Positions 1-6,090 are shown, counted from the first letter of the stretch. The stretch is 7,433 nt of DNA from Methanobacteriota archaeon (GCA_030837265.1 JAUPKV010000679.1:1-7433); one strand, 5' to 3'. Numbers and translations: made by a program. Notes: generated by a model from the letters alone, not told the origin.

Positions 1-57
1 AAATGCAGCCAGAAAGAGTTAATCTAAATACAGAATTCAGAGGCTTAAAACAAATCT

Positions 58-231
58 TTAACCCAGCTGAAGTTTTTCTACCGCTGCCTTAAGCTCAGCA
101 ATATTTCTCTCGTATCGGGTATGATTTACATCACTGCCATCCCGTTGAGCTTGTGCGCACTCTAATTTATACTCATAGTTTAAGTAAGAGATTTCTCGTT
201 CCAATACTTTTATTGCTCTATCAAAATTCAC
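58..231 (-). CDS. Small hypothetical protein, 57 aa, GTG start
   Basis: This reading frame has no ATG. It is open from a stop at 307-309 to a TAA at 58-60. I place the start at the GTG at 229-231, because an AGGTGG ribosome binding site (complement of 235-240) lies 4 nt ahead, slightly close. Read this way the product has 57 residues, beginning VNFDRAIKVLEREISYLNYE and ending AAVEKLQLG. The composition is protein-like: soluble, highly charged and predicted mainly helical, with a helix at about 2-30, a polar turn near DGSDVNH and a second helix at about 38-55, as in a small helical hairpin or coiled coil. No catalytic motif is visible and I do not recognise a family. A TATA-like TTTATATT on the same strand (261-268) would start RNA just before the GTG. 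A decayed gene that has lost its ATG is the main alternative. Confidence 0.55.
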   Translation of the reverse strand: MNFDRAIKVLEREISYLNYEYKLECAQAQRDGSDVNHTRYERNIAELKAAVEKLQLG

Positions 232-260
232 ACTACCACCTATTGTAATATTAGCACCAT

Positions 261-268
261 AATATAAA
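261..268 (-). promoter_or_regulatory. Candidate TATA box for the 57-aa gene
   Basis: The minus strand reads TTTATATT here, about 30 nt ahead of the proposed GTG start. An archaeal transcript would begin about 25 nt downstream of the box centre, near 238-240, giving a very short leader. The surrounding DNA is AT-rich, so a chance match is possible. Confidence 0.3.
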
Positions 269-337
269 AAATTATCAAAACTTTCTTTTGGATTACTAAA
301 AAGTAATTAGATTTCCAGTAAAGAAACGCGATTGATC

Positions 338-345
338 TTATATTG
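338..345 (+). promoter_or_regulatory. Candidate TATA box for the DUF1801 gene
   Basis: TTATATTG lies about 50 nt ahead of the ATG at 391. It would start transcription near 365-370, leaving a short leader that carries the GAGGCGGG ribosome binding region at 375-382. This is the best TATA-like match in the interval, but a weak one. Confidence 0.3.
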
Positions 346-390
346 TAGATTGCAGATTTATTGGAAAAAGAATTGAGGCGGGAATTATAA

Positions 391-750
391 ATGAATACAC
401 AATATAAAACAGTAGATGAATACATTAATGTATTTCCGGAGCATATTCAACAGATTCTTGAGAAAATGAGACAGACCATTAGGAAAGCAGCTCCAGAAGC
501 CTTTGAAGGCATTTCCTATCAGATGCCGACATTCAAATTAAACGGTAATCTGGTTTATTTTGCAGCATTTAAAAAACATATTGGCTTTTATCCAACCTCT
601 TCCGGAATTGAAGCTTTTAAAGATGAATTATCCGCCTACAAAAAGGGTAAAGGATCTGTACAGTTTCCGCTGGATAAACCTATTCCTTATGATTTGGTTG
701 AAAAAATTGTATTATTTCGAGTAAAGGAAAATTTGACAAAAAAGAAATAG
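391..750 (+). CDS. DUF1801 / YdhG-like domain protein
   Basis: This 119-residue protein is a single small alpha/beta domain of the DUF1801 (YdhG/YdeI-like) family. The N-terminal helices (about 7-33, with TVDEYINVFPEHIQ) precede the family core PEAFEGISYQMPTFKLNG (35-52), the strand pair LVYFAAFKKHIGFYP (54-68) and the closing element KGSVQFPLDKPIPYDLVEKIV (88-107). Length is normal for the family and there is no signal peptide or membrane segment, so it is cytoplasmic. The ATG is preceded by a GAGG-containing purine stretch at 375-382. Some family members are annotated as frataxin-like iron chaperones, but the biochemical role is unsettled and I assign none. It appears to be transcribed alone, ending at a T6 run just after the stop. 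Its neighbours give no functional clue. Confidence 0.85.
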   Translation: MNTQYKTVDEYINVFPEHIQQILEKMRQTIRKAAPEAFEGISYQMPTFKLNGNLVYFAAFKKHIGFYPTSSGIEAFKDELSAYKKGKGSVQFPLDKPIPYDLVEKIVLFRVKENLTKKK

Positions 751-763
751 CTTAATAGCTTAA
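748..763 (+). repeat. Tandem duplication of TAGCTTAA
   Basis: Two abutting exact copies of TAGCTTAA occupy 748-755 and 756-763. The first copy supplies the TAG stop of the DUF1801 gene. They are followed by a T6 run at 764-769, which could act as a U-rich archaeal terminator. The transposase remnant begins immediately afterwards, so the duplication may be a scar of an insertion or deletion, though slippage would explain it equally well. Confidence 0.6.
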
Positions 764-771
764 TTTTTTAA

Positions 772-1101
772 AGCAAGATCAGAGACTCCATTGAGAAGTT
801 GTTTGATACATACAAAACGACACTGGAAACTGATAAATTGTACCTTCGTGACGATGAGAGTGTTTATGGACATGTATTTGTGGTATTTCTCTCATTATAT
901 GCTTACTGCAAAATACTGAAAGCTCTTAAAAAAGCGGATATTAATGATAAGTTCTCACCTACTGACATCCTATTGAAATTTAGAAAAGTGAAAAACATAG
1001 ATTTTAGTGAAAGAAATATTATTACAGAAGTTCCAAAGAAAGTAAAAGAATTAGATAGAACTCTCAAATTTAACATATTCCCTAACAAAAATGAGAGTTA
1101 A
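772..1101 (+). pseudogene. C-terminal remnant of an IS1634/IS4-type transposase
   Basis: The frame is open from a stop at 769-771 to a TAA at 1099-1101, about 109 codons, with no credible start; the first usable initiator is a TTG at 799 with no ribosome binding site. The sequence resembles from memory the end of IS1634-family (IS4-like DDE) transposases: an IEKLFDTYKTTLETDKLYLR segment, then DDESVYGHVFVVFLSLY (the region with the last catalytic acid and a hydrophobic helix), YCKILKALKKADI, SPTDILLKFRKVK and a closing EVPKKVKELDRTL. Full-length enzymes of this type have about 500 or more residues, so only the last fifth is left, and nothing upstream encodes the rest because the DUF1801 gene ends 20 nt before. 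I therefore treat it as a dead fragment. A small expressed protein is unlikely. Confidence 0.7.
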
Positions 1102-1160
1102 GGTTTTAAATATAAACAGCCTTCAATTTTAATTAATAATTACAACACTTTTGATGATGT

Positions 1161-1223
1161 ATACCAGAAAGTTTAAGCGATTTTTTTCGGTTTAAGACAC
1201 CTTTTCAAATAGCCGTCTGGTAT
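1161..1223. terminator. Inverted repeat and T-run between convergent genes
   Basis: ATACCAGA (1161-1168) and TCTGGTAT (1216-1223) form a perfect 8-bp inverted repeat with a 47-nt loop. The loop holds a T7 run (1181-1187) flanked by two direct copies of GTTTAAG (1171-1177 and 1190-1196), and a T5 run lies at 1223-1227 at the outer end of the repeat. It sits between the transposase remnant and the receiver gene, which converge here, so transcription termination is the simplest role. An old element end is possible. The rest of 1102-1243 shows nothing gene-like. Confidence 0.35.
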
Positions 1224-1243
1224 TTTTCCTGATAGGCTCTTAA

Positions 1244-1630
1244 TCATTTTTTATTATTCCTATACCTGTGCAGGGCTACTTCAATATTGCTGTAGAGGTC
1301 TTTTTCATCAAAGGGTTTGACTATATATCCAAGAGGTTCGGTTGTCTTGACCCGTTCAAGAATTTTATCATCGGAATAAGCAGTTAGGTAAACTACCTGA
1401 ATATTAAATTTCTCTTTGATTTCTTTAGCGGCTTCCACGCCATCAATGTCACCCTTTAACATAATGTCCATAAGCACAACATCGGGAAAAGTACTTTCTG
1501 CCTTGGCTATGGCATCTTCTCCAGAAGAAGCTACAGCTGTAACCGTGTATCCCAAATCCTTTAACATCCTTTTTATTCCCATTGCAACAATATGTTCATC
1601 CTCTACAATCAGAATTCTTCCTTCGGCCAT
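1244..1630 (-). CDS. Stand-alone response regulator receiver protein
   Basis: This 128-residue protein is a single CheY-like receiver domain with no output domain. The acidic pocket is E10-D11 in LIVEDE, the phospho-accepting aspartate is D55 in VVLMDIML, the switch threonine is T83 in VVYLTAY and the invariant lysine is K105 in IVKPFD. The ATG is preceded by a GGTG element (complement of 1637-1640) at 6 nt spacing. The gene lies 20 nt after the kinase stop on the same strand, so the two are almost certainly co-transcribed and form a cognate pair. Without a DNA-binding or enzymatic domain it must act by protein-protein contact, either relaying phosphate or altering a partner such as the Msr-type regulator of the same cassette; the latter is inference. 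All catalytic residues are intact. Confidence 0.93.
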   Translation of the reverse strand: MAEGRILIVEDEHIVAMGIKRMLKDLGYTVTAVASSGEDAIAKAESTFPDVVLMDIMLKGDIDGVEAAKEIKEKFNIQVVYLTAYSDDKILERVKTTEPLGYIVKPFDEKDLYSNIEVALHRYRNNKK

Positions 1631-1650
1631 TAATTACACCTTTTAGTTCC

Positions 1651-4245
1651 TCAGCCCCTGAAAAAGCTAATTTTAAATTCTGTTCCCGCTGTAGTGTCAA
1701 TTTCAATATTTCCATCAATCTGATCCACAAGGTTAGTCACCAGTTGAAGCCCCAGGGAAGTTGTTTCCCGGAAGTCCAGTTCATCCGGAAATCCTATGCC
1801 GTTATCTCTTACAATCAGCGTGAGCTTATCTCTTTTATTTTTTGTTGCCTTTCTAGAGCCAGCTGTTTCAGAGTTTCTATTTCCTGACATTTTATTCTCA
1901 ATGTTTCTTGAGCTTTCTTCATGCAACGAAGTACATTCTCCGCTGCTTTGCAACTTTATATAGATTTCCCCTTCATGACCATTAATGAAGGCATGTTTTA
2001 AGGAATTTGAGATCAGCTCATTGATGATTATTCCCAGAGGGACAGCCGTGTCCATTCCCAGGAAAACCTTCTCAACATCCAGCTTTAAACTTATCTTCAT
2101 ATCACCCAGGGAATATGACTGTAAAAGGTAATCAGCTAGATTCTGAATATAATCTGCAAAATCTACACTTACCATGTCTTCTGACTGGTAAAGTTTTTCA
2201 TGAACAAGAGCCATTGACTTGACTCTATGCTGGCTGTCCCTGAAGGCATCGATTACGCTTTTATCCGTAAAACTTCCGGATTCGAGATAAAGAAGGGTTG
2301 AAATAACCTGTAAATTGTTTTTAATGCGGTGATGAATCTCTTTTTTACGAATCTCTTCCATTCTCAAAAGAGCTTCTTCGGCTTTTTTATGTTCGGTTAT
2401 GTCCAGAATAATTCCCTGTAAGTTAATTTGTCCATTTTCACACCTTTGAATAACAGTCCTCTCGTCCACCCAGTGGACTTCTCCAGACTTCGTAAGAATC
2501 CTATATTCCGCGTTATATGCGTTACAACCTAACTCCACATTTCTCAAGAGTTCTTTCTGGATTTTATCAAAATCTTCAGGGTAAACTATGTCTTTGTAGA
2601 ATATTTTTCTTGAAGTGAAATCTTCTACGTCATATCCCAACCTAGAGATATTCTTCGAGACAAACGTTACAGGCCATGTGGGCTCATTTTCCCACAAAAA
2701 GACAATTACAGGACTATTATGAATAACTCTTTCGATTTCTTCCTTGAGCTGGTTAGAGTGCTCAAGTTCCATTGCATAGTTCAGGAGAGTTTTTTCCGCC
2801 TCTATACGCTGAGCAGTAGCCACATCCAGGGCATGACGCGTTTCTTCTATGCCATCAGTAAGTATTTTGAAATCTCCCTGCCCATGTACGAGTATATGCC
2901 GCTTAAAATTATTCTGTTGAAATGCAGTAAGAACTGTATTTGAATCGTCAATTATTCGGTTTAAAGTCTCTGAAAATTTATCAAGGGTGTTTCCGAGTTC
3001 CCTGAACTCTCCTTGCATCTCAACGTTGACCCTCTCATTTAACTTCCCTTCCGCAAGCGCGTTGGTCACTCTCATAGTCTCTCGTATAGGGACAATTACA
3101 GCTTTAAGAATTTCATTAAGGCCTATAGGTATTTCTCTAAAATCTATTTCCACATCAGTATCTGCCCTGACATCAAGCTGTCCATTAAAGGCATCCTGTG
3201 CAATGCTTTTGAAATCCTCAACAATTTTGTCTATTGGTCTTGTAATGAAACGTACAATTAAGTAAGCAAGGCCAGCCATAAACAGGATCGAAATTGTGGA
3301 GATAATAAGAAGCTTATTCCGAAGATCAATGATACCAGCAAGCATTTCTTCTTTCGGAATTACAAGCACAAATGCGAAATTACCAGTCTTTGCAGGTTCG
3401 TAAAACATTATAACATTTTTGCCTGTGGTAGGGTCCTCAATATCAATATATCCACCAATTCCTTTTTGTATGTCTTTTGCGGCACTGGAGATTTCTTTCG
3501 AATTAAAATCATATAGACTCTTATTACCGATCCAATCCTTGCGAGTAGGATGAGAGAGTAGTATTCCAGTATTGCTTACCATGAAAGCATAGCCTGTATC
3601 AAAAGCTCTAATTTTACTTATTTCCTCGTCAACATATTCTAGGGGGACATCAACCCCTGCAATACCAGCAAACTTACCATTCTTCAAAACAGGAGATACA
3701 TGACTTACCATGAAAGTATTTTCATAAAAATATGGCTCTGTCAGGAGATCTGTCCCTCTTGCTTTGGGCAGCTGGTAATAATCAGATGAAGTATAATTTT
3801 TCAGAGGTATAAAGTTAAGATTACCTCCAATCTTATTACAGTAAGGAACGAATCTACCTGTTGCATCATGCCCTGGGGCATTCACATATTCTGCATCTCT
3901 TCCATCAAAGGCATTCGGCTCATATCCTACATAGACCCCTATAAGATTCGGATTTTTTTCGAGATTACTTTCAAGGATATTGATTACTTCACTCCTGTTG
4001 GAAGTTTCGTAATTCTCCATTGTATGGGCAAGAGTTTCTGCAATTGCTCTGTTTGCTTTTAGATCTGAGTCAAACTGGTTTGCATAATTGCTTGACATTT
4101 CGGTTGATTTCTGGTAAGCCAGCTTTTCTTCCTGGGAAGTAACTGTACTTATAATCACAGCTGTAGAGCTTGCCAGAATAAAAAAAACACCCGCCACAAT
4201 GCAAATAACCAGCTTTGATTTTAGGGGGAAATCTTTGAACCTCAT
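1651..4245 (-). CDS. Membrane sensor histidine kinase, Cache-HAMP-PAS-HisKA_2-HATPase
   Basis: This 864-residue kinase has a first membrane helix (about 11-33), an extracytoplasmic double-Cache-like sensor (about 35-305, with SSDYYQLPKARGTDLL, TEPYFYENTF and GIAGVDV), a second membrane helix (about 311-333), a HAMP domain starting at RPIDKIVEDF, a second HAMP-like unit (about 386-436), a helical linker (about 470-505), a PAS fold (about 505-618, ending in GIILDITEHKKAEE), a HisKA_2 helix with EIHHRIKNNLQ (phospho-accepting histidine probably H639), and a GHKL ATPase with N-box INELISNSLKHAF (741-753), G1 box DNGIGFP (814-820) and TSLGLQLV (829-836). Every motif needed for autophosphorylation is present. 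A polar insert at about 769-806 splits two ATPase strands. The start is supported by GGAG (complement of 4254-4257) 8 nt before the ATG. Methanosarcina pairs such kinases with Msr regulators near methyltransferase genes, for example MsmS and RdmS, but those are GAF-based cytoplasmic sensors, unlike this one. The signal is unknown; methylamine is a guess from context. Confidence 0.93.
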   Translation of the reverse strand: MRFKDFPLKSKLVICIVAGVFFILASSTAVIISTVTSQEEKLAYQKSTEMSSNYANQFDSDLKANRAIAETLAHTMENYETSNRSEVINILESNLEKNPNLIGVYVGYEPNAFDGRDAEYVNAPGHDATGRFVPYCNKIGGNLNFIPLKNYTSSDYYQLPKARGTDLLTEPYFYENTFMVSHVSPVLKNGKFAGIAGVDVPLEYVDEEISKIRAFDTGYAFMVSNTGILLSHPTRKDWIGNKSLYDFNSKEISSAAKDIQKGIGGYIDIEDPTTGKNVIMFYEPAKTGNFAFVLVIPKEEMLAGIIDLRNKLLIISTISILFMAGLAYLIVRFITRPIDKIVEDFKSIAQDAFNGQLDVRADTDVEIDFREIPIGLNEILKAVIVPIRETMRVTNALAEGKLNERVNVEMQGEFRELGNTLDKFSETLNRIIDDSNTVLTAFQQNNFKRHILVHGQGDFKILTDGIEETRHALDVATAQRIEAEKTLLNYAMELEHSNQLKEEIERVIHNSPVIVFLWENEPTWPVTFVSKNISRLGYDVEDFTSRKIFYKDIVYPEDFDKIQKELLRNVELGCNAYNAEYRILTKSGEVHWVDERTVIQRCENGQINLQGIILDITEHKKAEEALLRMEEIRKKEIHHRIKNNLQVISTLLYLESGSFTDKSVIDAFRDSQHRVKSMALVHEKLYQSEDMVSVDFADYIQNLADYLLQSYSLGDMKISLKLDVEKVFLGMDTAVPLGIIINELISNSLKHAFINGHEGEIYIKLQSSGECTSLHEESSRNIENKMSGNRNSETAGSRKATKNKRDKLTLIVRDNGIGFPDELDFRETTSLGLQLVTNLVDQIDGNIEIDTTAGTEFKISFFRG

Positions 4246-4306
4246 AGTCTAAACTCCAACTGACTTTGCAGGGACAAAGCAGGGGTTTCCTTTTGTTCTG
4301 CCTGAA

Positions 4307-4321
4307 AAAGTCGGTGACTTT
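4307..4321 (-). terminator. Hairpin at the end of the Msr-type gene
   Basis: AAAGTC (4307-4312) and GACTTT (4316-4321) form a perfect 6-bp stem with a 3-nt loop, overlapping the stop codon of the regulator at 4320-4322. On the minus strand the stem runs into further T residues (complement of 4305-4309), giving a small intrinsic-terminator-like shape. It may reduce read-through into the kinase gene 74 nt downstream or stabilise the 3' end of the regulator mRNA. The low GC content of the stem makes strong termination doubtful. Confidence 0.4.
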
Positions 4322-5105
4322 AGATTTCAGTCACTTCTCTGGACAAACTGTTGTAATACATAAAAAGTTCCCTGCCCCAGCGAAGAGCACTCAGATCGAA
4401 ACTCATCACTACTCTATGATCATATTTTCCTTGTTTATCAAAAAGACAGAGATACATGAATTTTTCAGTGACAGCAGTAGTAGGAGGCTGCAAGCTTTTG
4501 TCGCATACCCTGACAACAGTATTTTTGGAATTAAGTAGGGATTCAAGTTCATCCACAAAGTCATTTTTTAGTCTCTCGAATACTGCCCTTGTAAGCACTA
4601 GTTCCATCTCAGTTCCATTTTTTGCGAGCTTTGAATAAAGAGACGGATAAAGAGGATGATAATAAGTAAGAGAACTCATTATACGTTTTGACTTCATAAG
4701 GTTTTCAGTAAACTCTCTTGGAAGATCAAATAGATGATTCAGGTCAGGTTCTATTACTCTGCATTCTCCCATCTCTCCAAGACGCATAAACAATTCGCTA
4801 GGGATTACATTTGTTTCTCGATTCGCCCAGTACTCTTTATTTTCTTCGATGACTTCTAGTGTATTCAGAAGAGGTAGCATGTTTCCTACAACAAGCTTAC
4901 CAATCTCCGAAAGTATGTAGGTATCATTTTTATGGAGAATCAATTCCTGTTTTTTGAGGATTTTGATCTGGGGCATCATTGCTTTAGAGGTCACGTTAAG
5001 AGAAGTTTTTATTTGCTCGATGTCCCGCGGCCCTTCCATAAGCAAAAGTAGTAGGTTTTTTCTTTTTTCAGAAAGCCAGATGGTATCGCACAACGATGTA
5101 CTCAT
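4320..5105 (-). CDS. Msr/FilR1-type winged-helix transcriptional regulator
   Basis: This 261-residue protein has the layout of the methanogen Msr/FilR1 family: an ArsR-like winged helix-turn-helix (about 8-75, with SEKRKNLLLLLMEGPRDIEQ, a probable recognition helix at SKAMMPQIKILKKQ, 40-53, and the wing KNDTYILSEIGKLVV), a helical connector (about 76-125), and the FilR1 middle domain, DUF1724 (about 125-250, with RIMSSLTYYHPLYPSLYSKL and MELVLTRAVFERL). It lacks a receiver domain and membrane segments. Characterised Msr proteins control methanol and methyl-sulfide methyltransferase genes, so here, divergent from mtmCB and upstream of a sensor kinase, the likely target is mtmCB; that is inference. 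The ATG at 5103-5105 has no ribosome binding site, but a good TATA box about 30 nt ahead predicts a nearly leaderless mRNA, which supports this start. Regulator, kinase and receiver may be one operon. Confidence 0.87.
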   Translation of the reverse strand: MSTSLCDTIWLSEKRKNLLLLLMEGPRDIEQIKTSLNVTSKAMMPQIKILKKQELILHKNDTYILSEIGKLVVGNMLPLLNTLEVIEENKEYWANRETNVIPSELFMRLGEMGECRVIEPDLNHLFDLPREFTENLMKSKRIMSSLTYYHPLYPSLYSKLAKNGTEMELVLTRAVFERLKNDFVDELESLLNSKNTVVRVCDKSLQPPTTAVTEKFMYLCLFDKQGKYDHRVVMSFDLSALRWGRELFMYYNSLSREVTEI

Positions 5106-5130
5106 TCTACTGAATATTATTCAAAATGAT

Positions 5131-5140
5131 TTTATAAATA
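5131..5140 (-). promoter_or_regulatory. TATA box of the Msr-type regulator gene
   Basis: The minus strand reads TATTTATAAA, a near-consensus archaeal TATA box whose centre is about 30 nt before the ATG at 5105. Transcription would begin around 5108, leaving only a few untranslated bases, which matches the absence of a Shine-Dalgarno sequence. Confidence 0.6.
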
Positions 5141-5157
5141 GATTCTGGTTTTATTTG

Positions 5158-5313
5158 CCTAGAAATCCAATCTACTTTCGGTCAAACTTAAAAGAGAAGA
5201 TAGGCACATGGAATAAATTTAGATCTGTAAGATCAGTAATTGAAGAGATGTTCAAATTAGTGAAGAAAGAACACTCTATGGAAGATTTCATAGATATACG
5301 AGGAGTTCCTTAA
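5158..5313 (+). pseudogene. Probable C-terminal remnant of a DDE (IS4/IS5-like) transposase
   Basis: About 51 codons remain in frame, ending at a TAA at 5311-5313. The stretch from PRNPIYFRSNLKEKIGTWNK through FRSVRSVIEEMFKLVKK to HSMEDF looks like the last part of a DDE transposase. The spacing R-x3-E-x6-K in RSVIEEMFKLVK matches the end of the Y2R3E6K signature that carries the third catalytic acid in IS4/IS5-type enzymes, although the expected tyrosine is absent. The open frame continues leftwards into the regulator gene on the opposite strand, but that part is only antisense shadow. No start codon or ribosome binding site supports expression. The identification rests on motif resemblance alone. 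The relic lies just behind the regulator promoter, so an insertion once disturbed this intergenic region. Confidence 0.5.
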
Positions 5314-5598
5314 ATAATGTTTTTTAGCTGTACTTTTAGTGGGGACAACTGCACACTACGGGTTAAAGAAAGGAAGGAATTCAAGCTTTTTCTGAATGAG
5401 GAAGTTAAAATGGGGTTATAGAAGTTGAAATATCTTTAAAAATACATGTATCTGAAAGAGGATTTAAGTTCCTAATTTATTGCCATTGAAAGTTTTAAAG
5501 GGATCAAAAGAAAGACATCAAAAAATCTCTTCGCTCTTGAGTTGACTTATACTTATTTCTTTTACCTGAATATTTAGAAAACGCTATTTGAATTAGGC

Positions 5599-5610
5599 TA
5601 TATATAATTA
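5599..5610 (+). promoter_or_regulatory. Candidate TATA box of the mtmCB operon
   Basis: TATATATAATTA is the strongest TATA-like match on the plus strand between the regulator and mtmC. Transcription would start about 25 nt downstream of its centre, near 5630, close to the TTTAACGGTTAAA palindrome at 5632-5644. A weaker alternative, TTTACATACTTA at 5999-6010, would give a leader of only about 75-80 nt. Confidence 0.5.
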
Positions 5611-5631
5611 AAACCATAAAAATAACACTCG

Positions 5632-5644
5632 TTTAACGGTTAAA
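5632..5644 (+). promoter_or_regulatory. Palindrome at the predicted mtmCB transcript start
   Basis: TTTAAC (5632-5637) and GTTAAA (5639-5644) flank a single central G, forming a perfect 6-bp dyad. It lies where the transcript is predicted to start, so a dimeric regulator such as the neighbouring Msr-type protein could bind here. An 11-bp piece, AACGGTTAAAA (5635-5645), recurs exactly at 5710-5720. Binding is inference. Confidence 0.35.
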
Positions 5645-5706
5645 AGCAAATCCAACAAGGAAAATTGCCTGGAGAAATGATAATCACCGTTTATTCAGAA
5701 AGGATG

Positions 5707-5833
5707 AAAAACGGTTAAAAACGGCGACAAAAACGAAAAAATGGATTGAAAATGGCACCAAAAACGAGATAAAAACGGAGAATTGGAACACAAACGAAAA
5801 AACGGCACCAAAAAGCAAAACGGCGTCAAGAAC
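5707..5833 (+). repeat. Array of AAAAACGG-like repeats in the mtmC leader
   Basis: About ten copies of an A-rich octamer ending in CGG, CGA or TGG fill this stretch. Exact AAAAACGG occurs at 5707, 5717, 5771 and 5798, AAAAACGA at 5729 and 5760, and variants at 5737, 5749, 5791 and 5817. A longer unit, YGGCRNCAARAAS, overlaps them at 5722-5734, 5753-5765, 5803-5815 and 5821-5833. Spacing is irregular, so this is not a CRISPR array. The copies are all in one orientation, which suits a binding site in RNA or a cluster of operators. Confidence 0.6.
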
Positions 5834-5964
5834 TGGTTAAGATTCAGTAATGACAAATTAATGTGAACTGTTTTGGATCCAGACAATTGGAGACACTACA
5901 AAGGCATTTTCCCCCTCTTAATGGCGAAACAAGGCAGCAGAGATTGCACTTAAGTTAGGATCCC

Positions 5965-6005
5965 ATGTAAATGCTTTTTTTAGTTAGCGGAGCTTGGGTT
6001 TACAT
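5965..6005 (+). promoter_or_regulatory. Inverted repeat enclosing a T7 run, possible leader attenuator
   Basis: ATGTAAA (5965-5971) pairs with TTTACAT (5999-6005). Between the arms are TTTTTTT (5975-5981) and a small AGC-GGA-GCT hairpin (5986-5994). Runs of U are the main intrinsic termination signal in archaea, so a leader transcript could stop here about 125 nt before mtmC. A role as a regulated attenuator is speculation. Confidence 0.25.
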
Positions 6006-6090
6006 ACTTATGCATGAGCCGAGTCTTTGTACAAATATTATCCAAAGGCATTTTACTGCCCAACAAAAATGCACAAAAAAGCAAATTTCA

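Noticed and set aside
240..425. 61-codon frame on the minus strand
   Set aside because: The composition is rich in Ile, Tyr and Phe from AT-rich DNA, and it overlaps the start of the DUF1801 gene and the better-supported frame at 58-231.
4954..5157. Left part of the open frame that ends at 5313 on the plus strand
   Set aside because: It lies antisense to the well-supported regulator gene and its promoter; only the part after about 5158 resembles a transposase.
5707..5833. Repeat array as a CRISPR
   Set aside because: Units are 8-13 nt, degenerate and irregularly spaced, with no spacers and no cas genes.
5695..5886. 63-codon frame on the minus strand
   Set aside because: It is a Phe/Leu/Ser/Pro low-complexity translation of the A-rich repeat array, without a ribosome binding site.
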